Source: Pseudevernia furfuracea (taxonomy: Eukaryota; Ascomycota; Lecanoromycetes; Lecanorales; Parmeliaceae). Taken from it: a DNA stretch of 64,000 bases. The DNA is taken from positions 526,065 to 590,064 of the forward strand of contig JAIUPT010000015.1 of assembly GCA_022315425.1 (NCBI GenBank), given 5' to 3'. The translations under genes were made by a program, and so were the position numbers. The notes beneath the pieces were generated by a model. It worked only from the letters and a program-made list of their open reading frames with translations. It had not been told where the DNA came from and made no database searches. Of this stretch, positions 22,588-33,537 are shown one piece after another (positions within the stretch are counted from its first letter, which is position 1; every line of letters begins with the position of its first letter).

Positions 22588-23814
22588 ATGCTGGATACCA
22601 CCAACCAACACTGCCCTCTTGAAACCCCTGCTGTACGCCTTGTTTCAGTGACGCTGCCTCATCCTGCTACGCTCCGCTCACATCTCCTTCCACCATCACC
22701 AATTTTGGTTCATGAAGGAAAGCACAGCTTCCCACCCTCATCACTATCTTACGACCAGCGCCATCCAGCCTTAGCTGTTATGCCTGTCCTCCACAATCGA
22801 CAGTCACTGTCAGGTCCACAACGATTAGCCGGCGCAAGGTCAGGCATCGAAAGCAACGACGCCATGGGAGACCAGTTGTGGGTCGTGGACGAGGCTGATG
22901 AGAGGCCCGAGAAAGAAATGGATGTCCCGTCGACAACAATCGATCGATTGCCCTCGAAGAAGGATGCCCAAACCCATCTCCGCATCGACACATATAGCAA
23001 AGCGGACCTTCATGATCGCTACATGTCGAGCGAGGAAGAACCCTCTCCCAGTCCCGACAGCGACATGGAGAGCAATGACGAGGAGCTCAAGCACAAGGTT
23101 CCAGAGAAAGTGGTCGAGGCGACTATCGAGCCAGTCACCGCCGACGAATACGAAGCTGAGATAGCTATTGCTGTTCCCATCCTCGCGATGAGACCGAAGT
23201 TGGTGAACATTACCAACTTGGCCCCCATGCACAAACGCAAGCGGACAGAGAAGTCGGTGCTTTCACGCTCAGTCGTGAAGACCGCCGCCCTCCGCATGCC
23301 CACTGTCACAGACGAGAACAAACCCTTCGTCGCTCTCGAAGCCACAAAGATCGTTACTCCGGAGGAATGTCCCCAGAAGCGCAAAGATAGCCTCCGCTCA
23401 CTAGCTCCCGACTCATGGCTTCCTAACGACGGTGTTCACATTGTGCAAGAAGAGGAGGAGGAAGATGAGCATTACTTCCCAGATCTTGAACTACGCAAGG
23501 CTCCTACCTACAATGACTACGACCCATACTCGCTCAGTCCACCACGCCTGTCACCCAGGAACTCGTACAACTCGTCAAGCAAGAAGCCAGGTAGCGTTAC
23601 TCGGGCCAGAAACAGTTCCAACCCACCCATCATCATGAACAGCGGCTGGAGAGGGCTCACCAGGTCAATGAGTCTGGCAAAGAAGCAGCCTCTTCATCGA
23701 GCGGATCATCAAGTCTCAAAAAAGCCAAAAATGATCGCCAGGGCCGCGAATGAGAGGGAAGAACCCATGACAATTCCAGCATTCCCATTCGGGGACGGCA
23801 GAGACGTGGACTGA
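22588..23814 (+). CDS. hypothetical disordered acidic protein, 408 aa
   Basis: Single exon with a true ATG at 22588. I do not recognise a named family. The protein is largely low-complexity and probably disordered. The N-terminal 90 residues are Pro/Ser/His-rich. The segment LRIDTYSKADLHDRYMSSEEEPSPSPDSD (about 130-160) looks like a conserved motif followed by an acidic Ser/Pro patch that could be phosphorylated. An internal stretch MHKRKRTEKSVLSRSVVKTAALRMPTV is basic and could serve as a nuclear signal. The Tyr/Pro-rich PTYNDYDPYSLSPPRLSP and a basic C-terminus follow. No catalytic motif or membrane segment. A nuclear or regulatory role is a guess from composition only. Confidence 0.7.
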   Translation: MLDTTNQHCPLETPAVRLVSVTLPHPATLRSHLLPPSPILVHEGKHSFPPSSLSYDQRHPALAVMPVLHNRQSLSGPQRLAGARSGIESNDAMGDQLWVVDEADERPEKEMDVPSTTIDRLPSKKDAQTHLRIDTYSKADLHDRYMSSEEEPSPSPDSDMESNDEELKHKVPEKVVEATIEPVTADEYEAEIAIAVPILAMRPKLVNITNLAPMHKRKRTEKSVLSRSVVKTAALRMPTVTDENKPFVALEATKIVTPEECPQKRKDSLRSLAPDSWLPNDGVHIVQEEEEEDEHYFPDLELRKAPTYNDYDPYSLSPPRLSPRNSYNSSSKKPGSVTRARNSSNPPIIMNSGWRGLTRSMSLAKKQPLHRADHQVSKKPKMIARAANEREEPMTIPAFPFGDGRDVD

Positions 23815-24823
23815 GGAGATAGATCAATTTAGACATGGCGCCATATGTACACGTTGGAGATGGTCATGATATGATGGGCACAATGATTTGGGTCACCGGA
23901 GGATGTTCGAATTTTTGCGGATCAGCGATAGATACCTATCATGTTGGTTGTATTTAACTTGAGTGCCTTTCAATGGCCTTCTTAGGGAGCAACTTAACAG
24001 GAAATGCAAAGGACTTGTTTCCAAGAAATTTCCAAGACTGCTGGTGTTTGTTGCAATCAAAAGAGAGGTTGGCACTCAAGTCCCTGGGCGCCAAGACTCC
24101 AAGATCTCGGATAACGCACCGCTTACAAATTTGGGGGCAGTCTTCCGAAAGTGGAATTAGGGCTAGGGCTTGCCCAGGACTTTGCGTGCCAACCTCCGTA
24201 TTATTGACGGTGTAATCTTTGTTTAACGTCGCAATATGTAACACTACGATGTAACTACGGTACAGGTCTCGACCTCAAGCTGCTAAGATACCTATCTACC
24301 TTAACCAGGAGTGCACTCAGTGGATGCGGCAAAGTGCTCACTCAAGATTTTGGTCACTGACGCTTGCTCGTCTTCTTTCTAGAGAACTGCTTACTGTTGG
24401 AAATATTGGTGACGGATGATTTCCTGCTACAGAAAAATCTGACTATATATAAGCGATAGGGCTGAGTAGTGCAATTTTCCAACACTTATAGGAAACTTTT
24501 GTGGCCTCTACCCTGTGCAGCATTGAGATGCTATCCAACCCGGAAAAAGACAACACAGACAAATTCGTTCATGCCAAAAAATTTAAAATAGAGAACAACA
24601 ACCAAGGCCGGTCGATTTTTGTATAGTTGTTGAGCCTGGATACTAAGGATTCCAGCCAAGTAGAGTCGTCAACGGAGCTTTTCGGTCACAGTCTTGCAAG
24701 CCTTGGCCGATATCTTACCACTATTACAGGCTTTGCATTGCTCTCCATATCCCAATTGGCCAATTGATCGTGGCTCTTTTGTATATCAAGAAATCGGATT
24801 TTTTGCCTTTTACCATTGTCGCT
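23815..24823. other. intergenic with a MITE-like insertion
   Basis: About 1 kb between the 22588 gene and the asparaginase gene. It holds the MITE-like element at 24061-24200. A TATATATAAG stretch at 24444-24453 lies 370 bp before the asparaginase start, and a CGATAG site follows just downstream of it. No gene is supported. Confidence 0.6.
24061..24200. mobile_element. MITE-like element, copy at 24 kb
   Basis: A 140-bp non-coding segment with imperfect terminal inverted repeats: left AGAGGTTGGCACTCAAGTCC and right ending CAACCTCCGTA, whose complement reads TACGGAGGTTGGCAC. It is homologous along its length to the reverse complement of 55961-56094 (shared CCAAGACT, GATAACGC, TTCCGAAAGT, TTAGGGCT and CCAGGACTTT blocks in the same order). 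No open frame, so it would depend on a transposase elsewhere. Confidence 0.75.
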
Positions 24824-26835
24824 ATGGACCAAATTTCCATTGCTCCGTTAGCTGCGGAGTCGAGGGTCTTAATTATAATGACTGGGTATGTACTTTTCGG
24901 AAAGATGCCCTCCTATTCGGAACTCATTCGGCGTCGTGAGACATGCCTTGGGACCGAGGAAAATCTTCCCACCCTATGTTCCCTAAAATATGTCACCAGT
25001 CGAGGTTGGTGTCGTGAACAGGAAATGCTAATTTTGAATTACTCATTAGCGGAACCATTTCGATGAAGAAAAGCCCAAATGGCTTCGTACCCGCGCGAGG
25101 GTTCCTAGAGTCTGGCATGGCTCGTCGTCCTTCTTTTAATGACGGGACCATATTAGACGACATTGTCGTAGTGGTCGATGACGGGACCGAGGTTCCTCAC
25201 CGCAGCTTGCGAACGCCAATCAGTACGTATCAGAAGCATGTTCGGTATGCTGTGTTCGAATTCCAGGAGCTTCTGGACAGCAGCTCCATAGATTCTCAGG
25301 GCTGGAGCCACATTGCTCAGACAATCTTCAGAAATTACAAGCTCTTCGACGCCTTTGTCATCTTACATGGCACAGACAGCCTTGCCTATACATGTTCTGC
25401 GCTCAGTTTCATGCTGCAGAATCTAGGAAAGCCCGTCATCTTGACAGGGAGCCAAGCACCAATGCTAGAGCTCCAAAATGACGCCACAGACAACTTGTTA
25501 GGATCCTTGATCATTGCCGGCCACTTTATGATACCGGAGGTATGCCTCTTCTTCAATTATAAGCTTTTTCGTGGTAATCGGACCACCAAGGTCTCTGCTA
25601 GCGACTTTTCGGGTAAGCTAAATCCCTGAATATACTCTCGTGTTTGTAATTCGTCTGACAGAGCAGCTTTTGCGTCTCCCAATGCGCCGCCCTTGGGTGA
25701 AATCACCTCACTCAGGTCCCACATTGTATGTTTAAATTATTAATACTATGTCCTCATATTAAAAAGCCACTTTTTAATCTTAGTTTTAAGGCATGGGATC
25801 TCATCTATAGGCCAACCCATCTCGAACCGTTTAGTATACAAACGAATCATGCAACGGGCGATGTAGCCTGTCTAAGGATCTTTCCCGGCATAGAGCCCAG
25901 AATGGTCGAAGCTGTGCTGCAGCTTGATGGCCTTAAAGGCTTAGTGCTAGAGGTAGAATGTTTCGGGAAACTGGGATCAAGTGATCTGGACTGCTGATAA
26001 GAGCGTAGACATTTGGCGCCGGCAATGCGCCTGGAGGACCTGATGGAGCTCTCACGAAAGTGTTTGCGAACGCAATCAAAAAAGGCATAATTATCGTGAA
26101 TATCACGCAATGTGAGAATATTCCCCCCTTATTCCCAGCAGCAGCTTTCACTAATCCATAATGAAAAAGGCATGACAGGAACAGTGAGCCCCCTGTATGA
26201 ACCTGCAATGTTGCTAAAGCGTGCTGGTGTCATCCCTGGGCATGATATGACTTCCGAGGCAGCTCTTGCAAAGCTTTCCTATCTCCTTGCGATGCCAGAT
26301 CTGAATCCTGAAAGTATCGTACAGAAAATGTCTGTATCCCTAAGAGGTGAGCTCACGGAGCAGGCGAACATGGTGTTCGAGCATCCCAACCGCGTATTGC
26401 CTGACCAGTTGACAAATTTTGCCTTGCTCGGATACGCTGTCTCCAAGGGGGACGTTCCCGAGGTCCAGAAGCTTTTGAACAGTGGTCATGGCCGGCTGCT
26501 CAACGAGGCTGATTACTCCGGCAATACGCCATTGGTAAGTACTCACGCGTCATTGACGGCAATGTTGAGCTAAGTATTTACGAAAGCATATTGCCGCTAC
26601 AGGACCTAGTCTGGAAATGCTGCGGATCCTGCTGACAAAAGGCGCTTCAGTGCACCTGCGAAACAACACCGGTCGGACGCCCTTATTCCTCTCAGCCAGT
26701 GCTGGACTCAATGAATACGTCTTCCTACTCAAACGGTCAGGGGCTCATCTCCATGCAGACGAGCTCAGCATTGCTAGGCTGCATCACCAAAGGTCACCAG
26801 ACGTATGGAGTATGGCTGGGGTGACATTCACTTGA
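24824..26835 (+). CDS. cytosolic-type L-asparaginase with C-terminal ankyrin repeats
   Basis: Hydrolyses asparagine to aspartate and ammonia. Seven exons are deduced: 24824-24885, 25050-25612, 25664-25725, 25791-25952, 26009-26111, 26170-26534 and 26587-26835, giving 521 aa in frame. The start at 24824 yields VLIIMTGG; the first intron (164 nt) interrupts the TGGTIS active-site motif, whose threonine is restored by splicing. Further type I asparaginase motifs are intact: ILHGTDS, ILTGSQAPM and GAGNAPGG..GALTKV. The catalytic part covers about residues 15-370. Ankyrin-like repeats follow (ALLGYAVSKGDVPEVQKLLNSG, NTPLHIAATGPSLEMLRILLTKGA, GRTPLFLSASAGLNEYVFLLKRSGA). The same architecture occurs in animal cytosolic 60-kDa asparaginase. 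No stop or frameshift was found. An upstream exon cannot be excluded. Confidence 0.85.
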
Positions 26836-28190
26836 GCAACAGAGTCGAGATGGTCTGCATTACCATGATAAAAGTTCGACGAGTGTCAAGGTGTAACATT
26901 GGCTAGAAAAGTTGAATCATTGGTGATATCCTTTTATTGGAGTCTCCGAGGATTGTGGCCATGTCGATATTGAGTGCCAGAATGTAGGACTGCTGAGGAT
27001 TCAGCGTTACTAAAGGAAGCATCCTTGGAGGCTTCTCTACCTGCGGAGAGTTTGCGAATTTGAGTGTTCTCGCAACATGATCGTTTCGGCTCAAAGACTA
27101 AGATGATAGCTCCCCCGCAGAGTCTCTCGGAACGAATCTCAATAATGCGGGGACCCCGTAGCTCGATTAAGGTTCGGGTCTAACATTAGCTGCCGGTGGA
27201 GTAGTCAGAGCAGTAACTGCTTTGACGTGATGCTGTGAAACCCGAAGATGCCGGCCACCAATTTATAGAGAGCGGCTTCAGCAACACCAAGCGAAGACCT
27301 AATGCAAATACTTTTGACCTCCTTGTGACAATGGCCGGTAGTTTTCCGACGAGAAAGGAACTAACCACACCTGCGCTAAGAGCAAGGATGCTATTGACCT
27401 GATTGAGGAAATGAAATCCCGAGGTTTCGTTGACCTGTGTTAAATGCGCAGAAGGGACACCACCAAAGAACAGGAGTGACAACCATATCGGTCTCAAAGA
27501 TATCAAACATTCCAGTCCAAAGAAAGGAGAAGGTTTTCCGTTCATTCAAGATTGGGACGAACTACTTCTACGTATCAACAGCCCATTTATATGGCTTGAG
27601 CCTATGGTCTGGGAATTTCTGAGCAAGCCGGCACCCAAGACTAGTTACCTATGCGCCATATCTTGTTTATAATGAGAATTAAGTCGTAATTTGGGAGAGA
27701 TAGAGGTAATCTGCCTTAGGCGGAGGATACTCCAATGGATTTCTCTGCAGTCTCTGATCAGTTGCTGGAAGGCTATATGCACCAGATGCCCCAAGTAGCT
27801 GCCGGAATGCCTTGGAACAGGTGTTGGGACGCCGTGGGAATAGCAGGACGGATCTACTCGCGGAGCTCGTCGGAGAATTGTCTTGCATGTCTTTCATGTC
27901 TATCAAAGTGGTCATCGCGATGCTCAATGTCCTCAATGCCCGCTGGGGTGGTTTTGCAGGCATGCGTTCCGTGGTGATTGGTTACCCTGGCCATTTTCGG
28001 GATAGTTTCCAGTCCACGTGCTGTTACTTAGCCTTCCCGTGAGTCCAGAGGAAGCGGAGGCTTAAGAGATGCTGCACCAGGCCGGAACAGATGAATTATC
28101 CAGGCTCAATTATCTATCCCCTTGTCCTCGGAATCCATGATGCAAAACTTGCACTCCAAATAATAGAAATCCCATCGGTAGCTTCTTTCT

Positions 28191-28231
28191 TTTCCCTTTT
28201 TCCCTTTTTCCCTTTTTCCCTCAGACTCGGT
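28191..28231. repeat. tandem CCCTTTTT pyrimidine tract
   Basis: Four to five units of CCCTTTTT on the plus strand, ending CCCTC, closely matching the tract at 21341-21383 about 6.8 kb away. Confidence 0.85.
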
Positions 28232-28595
28232 TAATAATTGACGTGCATTGGTGCTTTGATCGCTCGATGGATCTTCTCACACCTTGACCCAAAGCAGCAG
28301 GATGATCCCTTGATTTTTCATTAGTCATGACGACCCTGTTGGGTTTTTGTGGTGGTACTTTAAAATTTTGTGCATGCGATTGTGACAATGAGAGGATTAT
28401 TGTTGGACTCGGCTAACATAACAAATAAGTAGGGGTGTAGTAGAGAGCCAAAAAAAAGCCTCACCCGTGTATTTTTGTATCCCTGAACTAGCCTTAGGGA
28501 TTACGTAAATAATGCATTTCAAATTACACATGGCTTCCGTGCTTTTACACCATCAATTCATCATCATCATCACCATCATCCAATACAAATCCACG

Positions 28596-29011
28596 TTATC
28601 TGAATCAGAACTACCATTTGTTGCTCCTGACGCTCCTCATCATTTATTGATTATTGACTTCCTTGTTGTGTGTATCAATTCATCGTCTCCGCGGATCTAC
28701 CAATAATGATGATAATGATGCTGCATCCGAGGTTTTGTGTCCGCTTGAAATTTGACTCGATAGTCGATAGTCGATAGTATCCCATACTTTACACTCTGAC
28801 ACAGTGTAATTTACGATCATCAAACTCACCGCCGACTTTCCTTTTACATGCCTTCCACGAAGCCAACCGGGATAAATTTATAAGTTAATCCTCTCTATCT
28901 TGCTCACTCACTCACCCTGTCATGTCACGAGTTGTCCACCGCTCAGAGCTAAGAAAAGAAGGCTTTACCTTCTTCCCTTATCAAACAAACTCTGATTGTG
29001 GGGAAAGATAG
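28596..29011. promoter_or_regulatory. cluster of GATA-factor sites upstream of nmrA
   Basis: HGATAR-type sites on both strands: TTATCT at 28596-28601 (AGATAA on minus), CGATAG at 28758-28763, 28765-28770 and 28772-28777 (three in tandem with a 7-bp period), CTATCT at 28895-28900 (AGATAG on minus) and AGATAG at 29006-29011. This is the binding motif of AreA-type GATA factors, the partners that NmrA represses. Their location 300-720 bp before the start codon fits a promoter role; occupancy is inferred. Confidence 0.5.
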
Positions 29012-29313
29012 AGGAGAGAGCAAAGTACCTTCCTTACCTTCTTTACCTTCCTTACGTTATATACACACACTCACCAGAACAAAAACCAAATAACATCATC
29101 TCTGCCCTACCCATCCTACCAACAACCCTATTTCCCCAGCTTGTCCCAAACCAGCTTCTTACTTCTTACCCACTTTACTTGTCCTTGCTCTCCTGATCGC
29201 TGCTTTCCTTGCATCATTGTCCTCCTTCTCTCCCACCAACATTCCTCACTTTGAGCCTTGCATCAGCCAACTGATTACTTTGCACTTCCCCTCAACTTCC
29301 CGCCGCGACTCCC

Positions 29314-30661
29314 ATGACAAACAAAACACTAGTAATCGTCAATGCTACAGGACGACAAGCTGCTTCCCTTGCTCGTGTCGCCTCGGCAGTAGGGTAAACA
29401 GTCCTCTCGGTCATCCTTGTCCATACCCAGACAGTGACATGGTGACACTCACAGGCGCCTAGGTATCAAGTCAAAGCCCATGTCAGTCAGAAGACAACGC
29501 CCGTTGCCCAAGAGCTTGAAACCCTCGAAAATGTCACCCTCATCCAAGGCTCCCTCGAAGACAAAGAACTCGTAGCAGACCTCTTCGCAGGTGCTTACAA
29601 AGCATTCATCAATACCATCTCATGGGGCGACGAGGTCGTTATCGGCAAATCCCTGGCCGATGCCGCCAAGAAAGCTCATGTCCAGCACTATATATACAGC
29701 AGCATGCCTGATCATAGTATATTCGGTAAGGGTTGGCCAGCCGTGCCATTATGGAGCTGCAAATTTACCGTCGAGAATTACATGTGAGTGCAATGTGTCT
29801 GATCTCGTCCTTGACAAGCTGATACTGATGTTGTACACAGACGGCAGGTGAGAAGAGTCGTTTGTTGTCTTGATTACAACCTATGTGCTGATCTCAGTAC
29901 TTCTGAACTTAGATCGGCCTCCCTGCTACCTTTGTTTACACAGGCATTTATAACAATAATTTCACCTCACTGCCCATGCCTCTCTTCCGCATGGCTTTAC
30001 AACCCGATGGTAGTTTTGAGTGGAAAGCGCCGTTTGATCCCAACTTACCCATCCCTTGGTTTGACGCAGAGCACGACACGGGTCCTGCGGTCCTTCAGAT
30101 ATTCAAGGACGGGCCGCGAAAATGGTCCGGACATCGGTATGTGCATTCAAGTCCGTCATCCTCGCTGAAGGTGTGTCATGGTCGCTGATGTTCTGCGACC
30201 TCCAGCATTGCCTTGGCATTCGAGCTGCTCACCCCCACCCGCGTTTGTCGCCTCTTCTCTTGTGCCTTACGTCGCCCAGTCCGCTATGTCTACAGTCGGA
30301 CCATCGATATCGAAGTCAGCGTTCCAAACGGATATAGAGAACAACTCCTAGCGTTAGAGCTGTTGTTTGGGAAATACAAAGCTCCATACTTTGGCATGGA
30401 CCTAGAAACTGGTTATTCCCGGGAAGTTCATGGTGTCAATGGCTGGAACGGAGACGGGAGCGGTGGAGATAGTGGGAAAGGCACTGTAGTGGAAGAAGCG
30501 AGAGCTTTATGGCCGGGTTGGAGAGGAATCGAAGAGTATGCCAGGGAGGTGTTTGTATGTGCCCATCACGGACATCTTTGTTGTTCATCAGATGCTGATG
30601 AGGACACCAGCCTTTGGAGGAAGCTGCCCACGGGCTAACCTGGATGAATGAAGAGACATGA
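29314..30661 (+). CDS. nmrA: NmrA-like nitrogen metabolite repression regulator
   Basis: Negative regulator that binds the GATA factor AreA and keeps nitrogen-catabolic genes off when preferred nitrogen is present; it has a Rossmann fold that binds NAD(P) without enzyme activity. Six exons: 29314-29393, 29463-29783, 29841-29847, 29913-30136, 30206-30554 and 30611-30661, giving 343 aa in frame. Exon 3 is only 7 nt. The dinucleotide-binding start VIVNATGRQAASLARVA, the AFINTISWGDEVVIGK segment, QHYIYSSMPDHS, KFTVENYIRQIGLPATFVYTG and DPNLPIPWFDAEHDTGPA all match the true NmrA subgroup rather than generic NmrA-like reductases. The last exon restores the expected end, EVFPLEEAAHGLTWM. A Gly-rich insertion lies near residue 300. 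Confidence 0.93.
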
Positions 30662-31034
30662 CCTGAGCTCATATTGCTGGCGTCGGGCCTACGTGCGGAA
30701 AAGTTGGTATGTTCATCATGAAAGTTACGGAAAGCATGCATTCGCTGGGCGCCTTACTGGTTTCTGGTGCCGTGGAGCAAAGGCGCTCATCAACCGTGAT
30801 CGCGCGGTGTTTACTAATTAAGTAGCATTGGGTGTGCTCCACAGTTCATGCCACAACTTCTGTTCAAGTCTCGGATGTTCAAGCATTCATTCCGGCAGGT
30901 TAATGAGAGAGAAAACATCAAATGCGCACAATGTACCTAGGGCACCTGGTAGCCCCAAAGCTGGACGTCTCCAATCAAATTTATATTGGCTTGTCATGGC
31001 CTCGGTCAGTTTTTGAATTCTATACGATCTACAT
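30662..31034. other. intergenic, convergent 3' flanks
   Basis: About 370 bp between the 3' ends of nmrA (plus) and the LCCL gene (minus). Nothing else is visible. Confidence 0.55.
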
Positions 31035-33013
31035 CTATTTACTTGGCCCGGGCTCCATCTCCTTGAAGCTGCCGTCTGTTTCCCATACGCCTGCTTTTGT
31101 AAAATCTGCAGTCTCGCTTCCACTCATGTATCCAAATCTGAAGTACTCTTTCTCTATCCCATCGTTCCTGTAGAACGTATGTGAAGGGTCTCCCTCGCCG
31201 TAGTACCATCGATGCCTTTCAACATCATTCACAAGCACGCTGACTCCATCATACGGATGCGGAGGGCGGCTCCATGAGAAAGTGATGTTAGATGAACCGA
31301 GTGCTGGCGCTGTAATGTTCGGCAGAAGCGAACCCACTTGGCCGTCCCCCCCACGTAGATCCACCGTTGTCTGCATTATAGAATCAAAGCCCCAGCGCGC
31401 GACGCCATTGATGAACAAGCCCAAGAGGATACCCTGGTAGAGCAAGCCTGGTCTTGTCTGTGGGCGTGTACCCGGTAGCAAAAGGAGGGCTAATACGTAG
31501 TGATGAATGCGAAGATTGAGAGGAGGTAGAGCGACACAGAGGAGCAGGAAAGCCACGAAAACCGAGTAGATGGCTAAATAACGAGGGAAGCGTCCTTCGA
31601 GCCGGAGGTACCAGACCTGGCCGAGCGCAATGGTGAAGATAAGAAGTACGACCAGGACCAAAGCAAGTTTCGCTCCAGCTTGCACTTGCAGGTCATGGGG
31701 AGTTAAGCGTTGTAAAGGGATGAAGGCAAAGGTGTAATTGTTGAGGCTGCCCACCCACGCTCCTCCAAGCCATAGGATTGTTTTCTCAATGTTAGCGGTC
31801 AGACCTGTTTGTTGAGGCTTGACAGAGAAGCGGTATATGACGAATGCCACAAACGCTGCTGGTAGGAAACGGCCAATTATAAGTGAGGTGAGTGAGGCGT
31901 AATCGGAATGGTTTGGCGGATCTGAGACAAGCCCGACGTGGAAGAAAAGCATGGTGAATATCGAGCAGAAGAAGACAGGTGGGGAGGTGGTGCAGAGGGA
32001 TAGGATGGTTGTGAATCCGCACGTTACGGCGAGGAGGGGCCAACGCAGGTCTCTTACGCACTTCGATGAGAGCCCGGAGATGAAGGTGAAAGACTTCGGA
32101 AAGCTTGAATCAAATCCAATGCTCTGAATGCCATGTCGTTTTGTGGATGTGAAATTACGTTGCTCGCCGGAGAGAAGAGCGACACCGCAGCCGCCGTTGT
32201 CGTTGCCAACGAGACCCGAATGTATGGCTGCTTGACAAATAAATGAGTCGCCGCGGTAAATTGTGTCCGGAACAGTGGAGTTCTCTTCTGCGGCCGTCGG
32301 ACCCCCAATCACATACGATTGGTAGTTGATCTCCTGGTCACCCACTGCATGTGGGTTCAGCACCTTCACAGCCTCGCAATTGGCAGGACATCTGAAGGCG
32401 AGGGTAGCATTGTCAAAAGGGCGACATCTGTTTCCGTTCAAACCACAGCTGTTGCCGGGATTCCTACCGCAATCAGTATTGAGCATCCCAGGATGTGAAG
32501 GACGGCTCACCAGAAACTTGCTCCGCACCAGATCGGTTGCGGTTTGCCGTAGCCTTCGATGTTGCCAGCTTGTGCAGAATGGTTGAGCACTAGAATGAAG
32601 GTCAAGAGCCAGCAGAAGTAGAAGAACGCCAGTAGAGCGGCCTTATGTCTTCGCTTCGTCAGGTGAGTATCAATGAACCTCACCGGTGCTTCCTGTATCC
32701 ATGGGAAGAAGGGCGTGATCTTCTGTATTTGAGGCGGATCGGGCCCTTTAGACCAGGCTACGACCGCTCGAGCAACTTGTCGAACGCGAACAGGTACCCA
32801 TCTCCAGTGAAAAGACTTTGATGACTCGCGCAGCCAAACTGGGAGAGGGGATTGACTGTCTCCGGCGTCTGATGATCCAGACTGCATGTGCATGTCCGAT
32901 CCCCCGGGCGTAGATGCTTCAGGTCCATCATCCCGCGCTTCATACTGCCAGGAAGGCTGTTGGTCAAGAAACGCGCCGTTTTCGGCATCATCATTATGGC
33001 TTTCGGGGCCCAT
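31035..33013 (-). CDS. LCCL-domain multi-pass membrane protein
   Basis: Two exons, 32511-33013 and 31035-32463, joined over a 47-nt intron, give 643 aa. Residues 1-110 are polar and probably cytosolic. A first transmembrane segment lies at about 126-143 (LLAFFYFCWLLTFILVL). An LCCL-type domain follows, roughly 160-290, rich in cysteines (NSCGLNGNRCRPF, FRCPANC, YVIGG, YRGDSFICQAAIHSG, GGCGVALLSGE). About eight further hydrophobic helices run from 310 to 530 (LLAVTCGFTTILSL, LALVLVVLLIFTIALG, YSVFVAFLLLCVALP and others). The C-terminal 110 residues appear to be a soluble sheet-rich domain with NIT glycosylation sequons. Such proteins are common in filamentous ascomycetes, often annotated only as LCCL domain-containing; the function is unknown. 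Confidence 0.85.
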
Positions 33014-33537
33014 GGGGATGTGGGGAAGCAGGTGAATGGAGTCTGCAGTGTTGTTGGCTGCGCTTGCTCAAGAAGGATCTCCAATAGCCTACTGGTACGA
33101 TGGGCTCCAGGAAGAGTCGCGCAAAGGTAATTGCATACTCCAAAATTGTGACTCTATCTAATTAGGGTAGGATGTAAGGGCAGCGCATCGCTCAACAAGC
33201 AACAGATTCGAGGACAGGATGGAATAACATGTGATCAAGTACGAGTCAGCGTTGGGTCGATGTTCGATGTTCTCACGTTAGAAAAGTCCGCAAGAATGCG
33301 CCGGAGGAAGACCCGTATCTCCGATTGGTTGAAAACAATAAGTACCGGCCGAGCCCCGCGTCATCGATAGGAGTTCATTACCAAGCAAGCAACCCCGTCT
33401 CGCCCGTGTCACTACTCACATCGCTATCGAGGGTAAGTCACCACAGTGTTCTATTACCTTAATCTTGAGGGCTTCGGCACTGAGTCGTCTTACATCCTGT
33501 ATCTTCAATTCATCCAATCCTGGCATTCATTGTCAAC
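33014..33537. promoter_or_regulatory. divergent promoter of LCCL and aminotransferase genes
   Basis: 524 bp separate the two head-to-head start codons. No coding sequence is evident, and no TATA box stands out. Confidence 0.5.

Larger units (their letters stand above)
26836..29313. other. 2.5-kb intergenic, 5' region of nmrA
   Basis: No supported gene. A minus-strand open frame at 27186-27545 is hydrophobic but lacks a recognisable family. Simple sequence is common: a (CCCTTTTT)n tract at 28191-28231, CAT/ATC repeats near 28560-28580, a TCGATAG triplet at 28757-28777 and a pyrimidine-rich ACCTTCCTT array at 29026-29055. The last 750 bp is the likely promoter and leader of nmrA. Confidence 0.55.

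Noticed and set aside
27186..27545. 119-codon hydrophobic minus-strand frame
   Set aside because: Resembles a membrane protein in composition only; no recognisable transporter motif and no adjoining exons.
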